Below, piece after piece: positions 27,641 through 36,239 of a stretch of 64,000 bases of DNA. This stretch comes from Gemmatimonadaceae bacterium (GTDB lineage Bacteria; Gemmatimonadota; Gemmatimonadetes; Gemmatimonadales; Gemmatimonadaceae), in NCBI GenBank assembly GCA_036003045.1, contig DASYSS010000002.1, forward strand, positions 49,071-113,070, given 5' to 3'. The notes under the pieces are model-generated. The model worked only from the letters and a program-made list of their open reading frames with translations. It did not search any database and was not told the origin of the DNA. The translations under genes and the position numbers were made by a program. The stretch's first letter is position 1, and every line of letters starts with the position of its first letter.

Positions 27641-29160
27641 CGGACCGTCCCGAGACGGAACGTTCGGCGACGGAGCTGCTCGAGGTCGAGCGGCTCACGA
27701 CGGCGCTGTCGGCCGACTGGCTCGAGCAGTACGGTGTGCTGCCGGTTCGTCTGGCCGATGACGACGTGACGGTCGGCACCTGGCTCGAACGCGTCGAGCC
27801 GCTCGCGCTCGACGACCTGCGACTTCTGTTCGGCGCGCACGTCTCGCTGGTGCGGTTCGCCGAGCACGACCTCCGCACGGCGATCCGCCGCGTGTACGCA
27901 CCCGAAGCCGCGACCGCCGAAGGCGTGATCGCGGGGCTTACGGGCGAGGCGCAGACGGTCTCCGTGGACGAGATCCCGCTCGACGACCTGCTGCACCTGG
28001 CCAACGAAGCCCCGGTCGTCAGGCTCGTGAATCTGTTGCTCATCGAGGCGCTCGACGCGCGCGCGTCGGACGTCCACCTCGAGGCGTATCAGGACGGGCT
28101 GCGGGTGCGCTACCGAATCGACGGCGTGCTGCAGAACGCGCCGTCGCCTCCGGTGCACCTCACCGCCGCGATCATCAGCCGGTTGAAGATCATGGCCGAG
28201 CTGGACATCGCCGAACGGCGGCTGCCGCAGGACGGCCGCATTCGGCTGCGATTGCAGAATCGCCAAGTCGACGTGCGTGTCTCGACCGTTCCCACGCTCC
28301 GCGGCGAGAGTGTCGTGTTGCGTCTCCTCGACAAGGAGCGCGGCCGCATCTCGCTCCCCGAGCTGGGCATGGCCGCCGACACGCTCGAGCTCTTCACCGA
28401 GGTCGTGTCGCGACCGCACGGCATCGTGCTCGTCACCGGTCCGACCGGCTCCGGCAAGACGACGACGCTGTATGGTGCGATCGAGATGATTCGCACGGGA
28501 CGTGAGAAGATTCTCACGGTGGAGGATCCGGTCGAATACGAGCTTTCGGGAGTGCCGCAGGTTCCCGTGAACGAAAAGGTCGGCGTCACGTTCGCCGCCG
28601 CGCTTCGATCGCTGCTTCGCCAAGACCCGGACATCATTCTCGTCGGCGAGATTCGCGACGCCGAGACGGCGCAGATCGCGACGCAGGCGGCGCTGACGGG
28701 CCATCTCGTTCTCTCGACGCTTCACACCAACGACGCGCCGACCGCGCTCACGCGCCTCCTCGATCTCGACATCGCGGCGTATCTCGTCGCCAGCACGGTG
28801 GACGCCGTGCTCGCGCAACGGCTCGTGCGCGTCATCTGCCCGAACTGCAAGACGGAAACGCGCCCCGACAAGGCGGTCGCGCGACGTCTCGACGTCGAAG
28901 CGCTCGGTCTCACGCGTACCTGGAAGGGCGCGGGCTGTGCCGAGTGTCGCGGCACCGGCTATCGCGGCCGTACGGGCGTCTACGAGCTCCTCGTCATGGA
29001 CAACGAGTTGCGCCTCGAAGTCCAGCGGCGGCGCGGGTCGGAGGAGCTCAGGGCGATGGCGGTCGCGAAGGGAATGCGCACGCTGCTCGACGACGGTCTT
29101 CGTGCGGCGCGCGAGGGCGTCACGTCGCTCGACGAGGTGCTCCGCGTCGCGCGCGCCTAA
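27631..29160 (+). CDS. gspE: Type II secretion ATPase GspE
   Basis: A 509-residue hexameric ATPase that powers pseudopilus assembly from the cytoplasm. An N-terminal T2SSE_N-like domain binds GspL. The catalytic part has Walker A GPTGSGKTTTLYGAIE, the Asp box EDPVEYEL, Walker B PDIILVGEIRDAETAQIA and the His box GHLVLSTLHTNDA. The four-Cys zinc motif is complete (CPNC and CAEC with RGTGYRGRTGVYE). It starts ten bases before the end of gspD; the frame is open far upstream, but that is only the gspD antiframe. It is the last gene of the cluster. No prepilin peptidase (GspO) is in the window. Confidence 0.95.
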   Translation: MAIADRPETERSATELLEVERLTTALSADWLEQYGVLPVRLADDDVTVGTWLERVEPLALDDLRLLFGAHVSLVRFAEHDLRTAIRRVYAPEAATAEGVIAGLTGEAQTVSVDEIPLDDLLHLANEAPVVRLVNLLLIEALDARASDVHLEAYQDGLRVRYRIDGVLQNAPSPPVHLTAAIISRLKIMAELDIAERRLPQDGRIRLRLQNRQVDVRVSTVPTLRGESVVLRLLDKERGRISLPELGMAADTLELFTEVVSRPHGIVLVTGPTGSGKTTTLYGAIEMIRTGREKILTVEDPVEYELSGVPQVPVNEKVGVTFAAALRSLLRQDPDIILVGEIRDAETAQIATQAALTGHLVLSTLHTNDAPTALTRLLDLDIAAYLVASTVDAVLAQRLVRVICPNCKTETRPDKAVARRLDVEALGLTRTWKGAGCAECRGTGYRGRTGVYELLVMDNELRLEVQRRRGSEELRAMAVAKGMRTLLDDGLRAAREGVTSLDEVLRVARA

Positions 29161-29288
29161 TCCCGGGTAGCGGGCCGACCAGCGCGCTCGCTCCCCAGCG
29201 GGGCGTGTCAGAGGTCTGTTAGAAGTTCACCCCGAAACGGACACATCCGGTTGCCCGGCCGCTGCGCGCGCGGGCAGATTTGCGGGGA

Positions 29289-31043
29289 ATGGCCTCGTCC
29301 AAGCTCCTCCCGCAGCGGCACGGACTTCGTCGCTCGCGCGCGATGCTGCTCGCGTCGCTGCTCGCGTGCACGCTCGTGCTCGCGACGATGCTTGCCTACG
29401 AGGCTCACGAGGCCGCGGTATCGCACCGCGCCACCGCCGAGCGGGCGCTCCACGACTACGCCGCGGTCGCCGCCTGGGAACTGGTCGCCGGCGTCAACGA
29501 CGAACTCCAGACCGCCCTCGGCACCGCGCTCGATCCGATCACGCGCGCCCGCGCGACGACACCGTTCGAGCTGCTCCCCGGGCCGAGCGTCCTGACGTCG
29601 ACGGCCGATGGTGCGCTGCGCTGTCCGTCGGGCAACGATTCGTCGCGCTTCTACTTCCGGGTGGACCTCGGCGATGGATCGCTGGCGACGGCCGGGGCGA
29701 ACACTTCGAGCGCGATGCGAAAGTGGCTCGCCGACACGATCGTCAACCACTTTCGCACGATCTATCAGCCGGACTGGAACTACGCCGTCATCTTCGGCAG
29801 CCTTCCCAACGAAACGCCGATCGCGATCGCATACTCGGTGAAGTATGCCGAGCACCGCGCGCCGATCGCCGCGTACGGCATTCGCACGTGCCGCGACGCC
29901 GTCGGCTCGTCGATGATCCGCGACGTCGCGTCGCGGCGTGCGCTGCTGCCGGTGTCGGCGACCGGCGGCGAGCCGAACGACTCGATCCTTTCGATCGACG
30001 TCCGTGATGCGAGCAAACAGCCCGTGTTTCAGGCTGGAGGCCTCGGCACATCGCCGTACTCGGCCGACGTCTCGTTCGAGCAGGTTGGCGGACTCACGGT
30101 TCACGCGGCGATTCGGCCGCGCGCCGTCGAGTTGCTTGCGCTGGGCGCGCTGCCCGAGTCACGCGTGCCGATCCTCGTCGGACTTCTCACGTTGACGGCA
30201 GCGATGGTCGTGCTGACTGTGCTCCAGCTTCGCCGCGAGCACGAGCTGTCCAGCCTCCGTTCGGATTTCATCTCCAGCGTCTCGCACGAGCTGCGCACCC
30301 CGCTCTCGCAAATTCTTCTGTTCGCCGAAACGCTGAACCTCGGCCGCGTGCGCACGGAGGAGGAGCGGCACGCCGCGACGGGGGTGATCGTGCAGGAAGG
30401 ACGCCGGCTGATGCACCTTGTGGAGAACATTCTTCACTTCTCCCGCGCCGAGCGGCAGATGACGCGGCTCGGTCCTGAGCCGATCGATCTGAATCGCGCG
30501 GTGCAGGAGATCATCGACGACTGGAAGCCGCTGGCTGCCGCGTCGGACGTCCATCTGGCGACGAGTTTCGCGCCCGATGTGTTCGCGATGGCCGACCGCG
30601 ACGCGCTGCGGCAAATGGTGCTCAATCTCCTCGACAACGCGGTGAAATACGGCGCCCGCCCGCAGACCGTCACGGTGGGAACGCTGCCGCGCGGCGATCG
30701 GGTGCGCGTATGGATCGACGACGAAGGCGAGGGAATTCCCGAGCGCGATCGTGAGCGCGTGTGGACATCGTTCTATCGTCTCGACCGCCACGCGAACTCC
30801 TCCGTCGCCGGAAGCGGAATCGGCCTCTACGTGGTTCGTGAGCTCGCCCGTTTGCACGGCGGCGACAGTTGGATCGAGGACGCGCCGAAAAAGGGTGCGC
30901 GGGTCGTGATCGAACTGAACGCCGCGCCGCGAGCGGCCGGTTTCACGGATGAACACAATGTGGACGGGTGGACAGGTGGACAGGTGGACAGGTCCGCGGC
31001 GTCACCCGTCCACCCGTCCACCCGTCCACCTGTCCACCAGTGA
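29289..31043 (+). CDS. Membrane sensor histidine kinase
   Basis: A 584-residue sensor kinase. TM1 is at about residues 18-38, a periplasmic sensor of roughly 250 residues follows that I cannot assign, and TM2 is near residues 295-317 (VGLLTLTAAMVVLTVLQLRR). The HisKA box is SDFISSVSHELRTPLSQIL, with the phosphorylated His at residue 333. The ATPase boxes follow: N box LRQMVLNLLDNAVKYG, G1 VWIDDEGEGIPERDRERVW and G2 GSGIGLYVVRELARLHGG. GGGGA stands just before the ATG. The last 28 or so residues (from about 557) are read from the 9-bp repeat block and are not part of the normal kinase fold. It overlaps the response regulator by GTGA. Confidence 0.93.
   Translation: MASSKLLPQRHGLRRSRAMLLASLLACTLVLATMLAYEAHEAAVSHRATAERALHDYAAVAAWELVAGVNDELQTALGTALDPITRARATTPFELLPGPSVLTSTADGALRCPSGNDSSRFYFRVDLGDGSLATAGANTSSAMRKWLADTIVNHFRTIYQPDWNYAVIFGSLPNETPIAIAYSVKYAEHRAPIAAYGIRTCRDAVGSSMIRDVASRRALLPVSATGGEPNDSILSIDVRDASKQPVFQAGGLGTSPYSADVSFEQVGGLTVHAAIRPRAVELLALGALPESRVPILVGLLTLTAAMVVLTVLQLRREHELSSLRSDFISSVSHELRTPLSQILLFAETLNLGRVRTEEERHAATGVIVQEGRRLMHLVENILHFSRAERQMTRLGPEPIDLNRAVQEIIDDWKPLAAASDVHLATSFAPDVFAMADRDALRQMVLNLLDNAVKYGARPQTVTVGTLPRGDRVRVWIDDEGEGIPERDRERVWTSFYRLDRHANSSVAGSGIGLYVVRELARLHGGDSWIEDAPKKGARVVIELNAAPRAAGFTDEHNVDGWTGGQVDRSAASPVHPSTRPPVHQ
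30960..31038. repeat. Facing 9-bp tandem repeat blocks between histidine kinase and response regulator
   Basis: The left block (30960-30992) has nearly four copies of GGTGGACAG. The right block (31003-31038) has four copies of the reverse complement type (CCACCCGTC/CCACCTGTC). Ten bases lie between them. As RNA this gives a hairpin of over 30 pairs. It lies inside the kinase reading frame and ends two bases before the regulator's GTG. Confidence 0.92.
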
Positions 31044-31729
31044 CTCGGATACTGGTAATCGAGGACAATCGCAACCTGGCGACCGGATTGCGAAACAACC
31101 TCGAGATCGAGGGCTACGACGTCGCGGTCGCGGGGGATGGACCAACGGGTCTTTCGCTCGCGCGGTCTGCGTCGCCCGACTTGATCATCCTCGACCTGAT
31201 GCTGCCGGGGGTCGACGGCTACCGCGTCCTCGCCTCGCTTCGCGAGGAAGGCATCGGCACGCCCGTTTTGATCCTGAGTGCGCGTGGCGAGGAAGCGGAC
31301 AAGGTGCTCGGCTTCCGCCTCGGCGCCGACGACTACGTCGCCAAACCGTTTGGCCTGCTCGAGCTCCTCGCGCGGGTAGACGCGCTGCTTCGCCGGGCCT
31401 CGGCCGCCGGCTCGGTCGCCAAGCTCGCGGCGCCGGTGACGTTCGGCGACGTGTGCGTCGATCCGCGCACGCACACGGTGCAACGCGCCGGGAGCGCCGT
31501 CGCGCTTCGACCCAAGGAATACGACCTGCTCATCGCGCTGTTGCAGCGCCGCGGCCAGGTTGCGTCGCGGAGTGAGCTGCTCGAGGAGGTCTGGGGATAC
31601 TCGGGTGAGGTGTACAGCCGCACGGTCGACACGCACGTCGCCGAGCTGCGACGCAAGCTCGAGGACAACGCGGCCGAGCCTCGGCACATCCTCACTGTCC
31701 GGAAGACGGGCTACCGAATACAGAACTGA
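31040..31729 (+). CDS. OmpR/PhoB-family response regulator
   Basis: 229 residues: a receiver domain starting TRILVIEDNRNLATGLRNNL, with phospho-acceptor Asp52 in LIILDLMLPGVDG and the conserved Lys in DDYVAKPFGLLELLARV. A winged-helix DNA-binding domain follows (FGDVCVDPRTHTVQRAG; VALRPKEYDLLIALLQRRG; SRTVDTHVAELRRKLEDN). It starts at a GTG that shares bases with the kinase stop, so it is the kinase's partner. A longer frame from 30968 would translate the repeat block and is rejected. Targets are unknown. Confidence 0.95.
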   Translation: MTRILVIEDNRNLATGLRNNLEIEGYDVAVAGDGPTGLSLARSASPDLIILDLMLPGVDGYRVLASLREEGIGTPVLILSARGEEADKVLGFRLGADDYVAKPFGLLELLARVDALLRRASAAGSVAKLAAPVTFGDVCVDPRTHTVQRAGSAVALRPKEYDLLIALLQRRGQVASRSELLEEVWGYSGEVYSRTVDTHVAELRRKLEDNAAEPRHILTVRKTGYRIQN

Positions 31730-31775
31730 ATCGGCCACGAAGTCCCACGCCGGCGCCCTCGCGCCGCGACATGAA

Positions 31776-33359
31776 ATGCGACATCGTCTACGCGTGAAAC
31801 TCACTCGCGTATACCTGGCACTCGGCGCGGCGCTGTGCGTGTTCCTGCCCGCGCTGCTCAGCGCGCAGCAGCGCGTGGACATTCTCATTCGCGGCGGAAC
31901 GCTCGTTGACGGGAGCGGGGCGCCGAGGCGCCGGGCGGATGTCGGGGTCACCGGCGATCGAATCGCGTTCGTCGGCGACGGGTCGGCGAGTCGGGTGACG
32001 GCGGGGCGTACGATCGACGCGACGGGGCTCATCGTCGCGCCGGGATTCATCGATCCGCACACACACACGCAGGCGGATTTGTCGTCGCCGGAGCGTCACG
32101 CCAACCTCGCGTATCTCATGCAGGGCGTCACGACCGTCATCACGAACAACGACGGCGGCGGGTCGATCGAGATTGGACGGACGCTCGACGGATGGCGAAA
32201 GGGCGGCATCGGAACGAACGCGGCCGTGTACATCGGACAAGGTTCGGTGCGCGGCGCGGTGCTCGGGATGTCGTCGTCGGCGCCGACGCCCGCGCAGCTC
32301 GATTCGATGCGCGCGATAGTCGCGCGCGGAATGGATGAGGGCGCGATCGGGATGTCGACCGGACTCTATTACGCGCCGGGCAGCTACGCGACGACCGACG
32401 AAGTGATCGCGCTCGCCAAGGTCGCCGCGGCGAAGGGCGGCCTGTACGACTCGCACCTGCGCGACGAGAGCTCGTACACGATCGGCCTCGTCGGCGCGGT
32501 CAACGAAGCGATTCGCATCGGACGCGAGGCGCGTTTGCCGATCCACATCTCGCACATCAAAGCGCTCGGCACCGACGTGTGGGGTCAGAGCGACAGCGTG
32601 ATCGGCATCATCAAGAAGGCGCGCGCGTCGGGGCTCGACGTCACCGCGGATCAATATCCGTACACGGCGTCGGGCACGAGCCTCGGCGCCTCACTGCTGC
32701 CGCGCTGGGCCGAAGCGGGCGGACGCGACTCGCTGCGCGCCCGCGCGAAAGATCCCGCAACGCGCGCGCGACTCGTCGCCGAGATGGAGGCGAACCTCAA
32801 GCGGCGAAACGGGGCGCATTCGCTGCTCATCTCGTCGACACGTGACACGAGTCTGCTCGGCAAACGGCTCGATGAGATCGCCCAGCGCCGCAACACGTCG
32901 CCCGTCGAGGCGGCGCTGGCGATCATCACCGCCGGCGCGGATCCGGGCGTCGCGTCGTTCAACATGAACGAGAAGGACATCGAGAACTTCATGAAGCAGG
33001 ACTTCGTCGTGACCGGGTCCGATGGGAGCGACGGCCATCCGCGCAAGTACGGCACGTTTCCGAAGCTCTTCCACGACTACGTCGAGACGAAGCACGTGCT
33101 GACGCTCGAGCGCGCGGTTCAGCGGAGCAGCGCCGAGACCGCGGAGATCCTCGGCCTGAAGGACCGGGGGCGTATCGCGCAAGGCGGGTTCGCCGACGTC
33201 GTCGTGTTCGACGAATCGACGTTCGCGGACCGCTCGACGTACGAGCAACCGACGGTGCTCGCCGTGGGGGTTCGTTATCTGCTCGTGAACGGCACGCCGG
33301 CGATCGACGGGGGCACTTTCGCGAACGTGTTCGCCGGACGAGTTCTCACTCGCCGATGA
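31776..33359 (+). CDS. Secreted N-acyl-D-amino-acid deacylase (D-aminoacylase)
   Basis: A 527-residue amidohydrolase with a signal peptide (LALGAALCVFLPALLSAQQ). It starts VDILIRGGTLVDGSGAPRRRADVGV, the usual opening. Metal ligands are in FIDPHTHTQADL; then come DNDGG-type and GMSTGLYYAPG motifs, HLRDES, LPIHISHIKALG and the catalytic Asp loop VVTGSDGSDGHPRKYGTFPK. It should remove acyl groups from N-acyl-D-amino acids in the periplasm. The ATG at 31776 or the GTG at 31794 could be the start. A second member of the family lies at the right edge of the window (62864). D-amino-acid aminotransferase at 40317 would be a fitting partner. Confidence 0.93.
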   Translation: MRHRLRVKLTRVYLALGAALCVFLPALLSAQQRVDILIRGGTLVDGSGAPRRRADVGVTGDRIAFVGDGSASRVTAGRTIDATGLIVAPGFIDPHTHTQADLSSPERHANLAYLMQGVTTVITNNDGGGSIEIGRTLDGWRKGGIGTNAAVYIGQGSVRGAVLGMSSSAPTPAQLDSMRAIVARGMDEGAIGMSTGLYYAPGSYATTDEVIALAKVAAAKGGLYDSHLRDESSYTIGLVGAVNEAIRIGREARLPIHISHIKALGTDVWGQSDSVIGIIKKARASGLDVTADQYPYTASGTSLGASLLPRWAEAGGRDSLRARAKDPATRARLVAEMEANLKRRNGAHSLLISSTRDTSLLGKRLDEIAQRRNTSPVEAALAIITAGADPGVASFNMNEKDIENFMKQDFVVTGSDGSDGHPRKYGTFPKLFHDYVETKHVLTLERAVQRSSAETAEILGLKDRGRIAQGGFADVVVFDESTFADRSTYEQPTVLAVGVRYLLVNGTPAIDGGTFANVFAGRVLTRR

Positions 33360-33398
33360 CCGTCCGTCGACCGGTCGCGACTCGGTGTAACTTTGGGC

Positions 33399-34523
33399 AT
33401 GGCTGAGCCGGAATTCGGGACGTTCTTCGTTCCGGGCCCAACGGAGATTCGCCCCGAGATTCTCGCCCAACTCACGCGTCCGGTGATCCCGCACCGCGGA
33501 CGAGAGTTCGAGGCGATGTTCGCGCGCATCGAGGCAGGCCTGCGCGACGTGCTGCTCACGGCGCGCCCTGTGTACGTGGGCGCGACGTCGGCCACCGGTT
33601 TCATGGAGATGGCGATCCGCAACGTCCGCGGGGGGGCGATTCTCGCGCTCGTGAACGGCGGCTTCTCGGAGCGCTTCGCCGCGGTCGCCGAGTCGTGCGA
33701 CCGCGAAGTCGATCGCGTGTCGGTGCCGTGGGGCGCCACCTTCGAGCTGAACGTCGTCGAAAGCGCACTTCGCCGCCGACAGTACGCGGCGGTAACGGTC
33801 GCGCACTCGGAAACATCGACCGGTGTTCTCACCGACGTGCATGCCGTGTCCGAACTGGCGCACCGATACGGCGCCATGGCGATCGTCGACAGCGTGTCGG
33901 GGGCCGGCGGCGCGGAGCTCATGGTCGACGCGTGGCAGCTCGATTTCGTGCTCACCGGGTCGCAAAAGGCTCTCGCGCTGCCGGCCGGGCTCTCGTTCGC
34001 GGTCGCGTCCACCGAGTACGTCGAGCGCGCCGCCTCCGTGCGTGATCGTGGCTTCTACTTCGACGTGCTGCAGTACGAGAAGTTCGCGAACTTGAACCAG
34101 ACGCCCAGCACGCCGGCAACATCGTTGCTCTACGCGCTCGAAGCGCAGATGGGGGATATCGGGCGCGAAGGGATCGAGCAGCGTTGGGAGCGGCATCTGG
34201 CGATGCGCGACGCGACGATCGACTGGGTCGAGGGAGTCGCGCGACGGCGCGGGTTCAACCTCGGCATCGTCGCGCCGGAGGGCATGCGATCACCGACGGT
34301 GTCCGTCATCTCGCTGCCGACGGGGATGCACGGCCCCGAAATGATCGAGGCGGTCAAGGCCCGCGGCTTCACGCTTGGTGGCGGGTATGGCCCCTTGCGC
34401 GACACGACGGTCCGCGTGGGGCACATGGGCGACCACTCGGTCGGCGGCGTCGAGGCGTGTTTGCGCGAATTCGAGGACGCGATCGTCGAAATGGCCGAAC
34501 GACGGCGGTTCGTCCGCGTGTAA
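33399..34523 (+). CDS. Class V aminotransferase (alanine-glyoxylate/serine-pyruvate aminotransferase type)
   Basis: A 374-residue PLP enzyme of the small class V group. FFVPGPTEIRPEILAQLTRPVIPHRGREFEAM is the typical start, VYVGATSATGFMEMAIRNV the cofactor phosphate loop, GAMAIVDSVSGAGGAEL the Asp/Ser cofactor region, and LTGSQKALALPAGLSF carries the Schiff-base Lys. RVGHMGDHSVGGVEACLREFE ends the protein. It would move an amino group between small acids such as alanine or serine and glyoxylate; phosphonate transaminases and Asp lyases are related, so the substrate is open. TAACTTTG ends only three bases before the ATG, so the message may have no leader. Confidence 0.9.
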   Translation: MAEPEFGTFFVPGPTEIRPEILAQLTRPVIPHRGREFEAMFARIEAGLRDVLLTARPVYVGATSATGFMEMAIRNVRGGAILALVNGGFSERFAAVAESCDREVDRVSVPWGATFELNVVESALRRRQYAAVTVAHSETSTGVLTDVHAVSELAHRYGAMAIVDSVSGAGGAELMVDAWQLDFVLTGSQKALALPAGLSFAVASTEYVERAASVRDRGFYFDVLQYEKFANLNQTPSTPATSLLYALEAQMGDIGREGIEQRWERHLAMRDATIDWVEGVARRRGFNLGIVAPEGMRSPTVSVISLPTGMHGPEMIEAVKARGFTLGGGYGPLRDTTVRVGHMGDHSVGGVEACLREFEDAIVEMAERRRFVRV

Positions 34524-34589
34524 CGGCCGTACGGACCCAACGGCTGCGGCTCCGGAGCGGTATTGGAAGGTCCGGTTCGCCACAGCCTC

Positions 34590-36239
34590 ATGCCATCCGT
34601 CGAAAAACAGACCCTCCGTCAGCAGCGCCTGCTCGTCGCGTTCACCGCGCTCGCCGCGTCGATCGCCGGCATCGGCAACGATTTCGCGTACGACGACATT
34701 CTCGTCATCCTCCACGACGATCGCATCGTGAACGTGGGCCGATGGCTCGAGTTCTTGACGACGCCGTACTGGGCGCCCCCTCACTTGCCCGATCTGTATC
34801 GGCCGGTCGCGTCGTTGTCGCTCGCGCTCCAGTACGTCATCGGGGACGGAGGGCCGCTCGTCTTCCGCCTCGTCAGCATCATGCTCTATGCGTTGACGGC
34901 GCTGCTGGTCTTCGCGCTCGCCTCCCGTCTGATGTCACGCGGCGCGGCATTGGCGGCCGGCGTTCTCTTCGCGGCGCATCCGGTTCACGTCGAAGCCGTG
35001 GTGCAGGGAGTGAATCAGGGTGAGTTGATCGTCGCGGTCCTCTCGCTCGCCGCCGTCTGCCGTTACATCGACAAGCGGGGCGCTGGATCGCTCGGCGTGG
35101 GCGACTGGTCCGTGCTCGCGTTGCTCTACGCGCTCGCGATTCTCACGAAAGAGAATGGATTCGTGCTGCCGGGGCTTCTCCTGGCCGCCGAGCTTCTTCT
35201 CATCGACGGCGAGTCTCTCATGAGGCGCGGTCGTGCCCTCTGGCGCGGATACGCGGCGCTCGGCGCGGTCGCCGTCGTGCTCATGGCGATTCGCACGCTC
35301 GTTCTCGCCGGCCGCTTCATTGGCGCGTTCACGGCCGAGGCGCTCGTCGGCGCGAGCTTCGGCGGACGAATGCTGACCATGCTGCAGGTCGTGCCCAAGT
35401 GGTTTCGGCTGCTCCTTTGGCCCGCGCATCTCCAGATCGACTACTCGCCGAACGAGATCGTGGCCTCGACCGCCATGGGCTCACACGAGTGGCTCGGCCT
35501 CGCGCTGCTCATGGCGACGGTCGCCGTCATCGTGGCCGCGCGACGTCGCGCGTCGGTGGTGAGTTTCGGGCTGCTCTGGTGCGCGGTGGCGATTTTCCCG
35601 GTGAGCAACGTCGTGCCGACGAGCATCGTGCTCGCCGAGCGGACGTTGTTTCTTCCCAGCGTCGGGATGGTCATCGCGGTTTGCGGCGCCGCTTCGCTGC
35701 TCGCTCGAGCATTCACGTGGAGCCCGAAGTTGGCTCTCCGCGGCCTTGCGGCGGCCTGCGGCGTGCTCGCGCTGCTCGGCATCGGCCGCAGCGCGGCGCG
35801 CCAGCGAGACTGGCGGAACGCGGCGCACATCTGGATCGTGAGCGCACACGACGCGCCGCGGAGCCTTCGTGTGCAGCGGGCCAAGGCCGCCGCGGCGGCC
35901 GATCTCACCAAAGAGATCGAGCAAAGTCTCCCCGGCGCATCCGAACCGTGGCGCGTCCACTATCAGCTCGGTATCCTGCTTCGCACCCTCGAAGAGGATT
36001 CTGCGGCGACGTCGCAGTTGCGGCTGAGTCTCGAGCAACAGGCGCATCAGACCGACGCCGCGCGCGAGTTGGCCGAAACGCTCGTCGAACAGGGTCACTA
36101 CGCCGACGCGAAGGTCGTCGTGCGGGACCAAATCGCGGCCGGCGATTCGAGCATCACGTTGGTGACGATCGCGCACACGGCGGACAGCGCCGAAGCGGCC
36201 GCCGCGCCGGCGGGCAGCGTCAGTTTGCACCTTCACTGA
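34590..36239 (+). CDS. TMTC-like GT-C membrane glycosyltransferase with C-terminal TPR-like segment
   Basis: 549 residues. The N-terminal loop GNDFAYDDILVILHDDRIVN carries the acidic pair of GT-C enzymes; YRPVASLSLALQYVIG and LFAAHPVHVEAVVQGVNQGELI are conserved blocks of bacterial TMTC/DUF1736-type proteins. About eleven membrane helices follow, to residue 430 or so. The last 110 residues are hydrophilic, with two or three TPR-like helix pairs (VHYQLGILLRTLEEDSAATSQLRLSLEQ; AAREL AETLVEQGHYADAK). Homologues transfer mannose or other sugars from lipid-linked donors to proteins; the acceptor is unknown here. I chose the ATG at 34590. Its 3' end overlaps the ABC exporter gene on the other strand by 20 bases. 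Confidence 0.8.
   Translation: MPSVEKQTLRQQRLLVAFTALAASIAGIGNDFAYDDILVILHDDRIVNVGRWLEFLTTPYWAPPHLPDLYRPVASLSLALQYVIGDGGPLVFRLVSIMLYALTALLVFALASRLMSRGAALAAGVLFAAHPVHVEAVVQGVNQGELIVAVLSLAAVCRYIDKRGAGSLGVGDWSVLALLYALAILTKENGFVLPGLLLAAELLLIDGESLMRRGRALWRGYAALGAVAVVLMAIRTLVLAGRFIGAFTAEALVGASFGGRMLTMLQVVPKWFRLLLWPAHLQIDYSPNEIVASTAMGSHEWLGLALLMATVAVIVAARRRASVVSFGLLWCAVAIFPVSNVVPTSIVLAERTLFLPSVGMVIAVCGAASLLARAFTWSPKLALRGLAAACGVLALLGIGRSAARQRDWRNAAHIWIVSAHDAPRSLRVQRAKAAAAADLTKEIEQSLPGASEPWRVHYQLGILLRTLEEDSAATSQLRLSLEQQAHQTDAARELAETLVEQGHYADAKVVVRDQIAAGDSSITLVTIAHTADSAEAAAAPAGSVSLHLH

Noticed and set aside
30960..31038. Repeat block as a CRISPR array
   Set aside because: Units are 9 bp, contiguous, without spacers, and in two opposite blocks; no cas gene is near.
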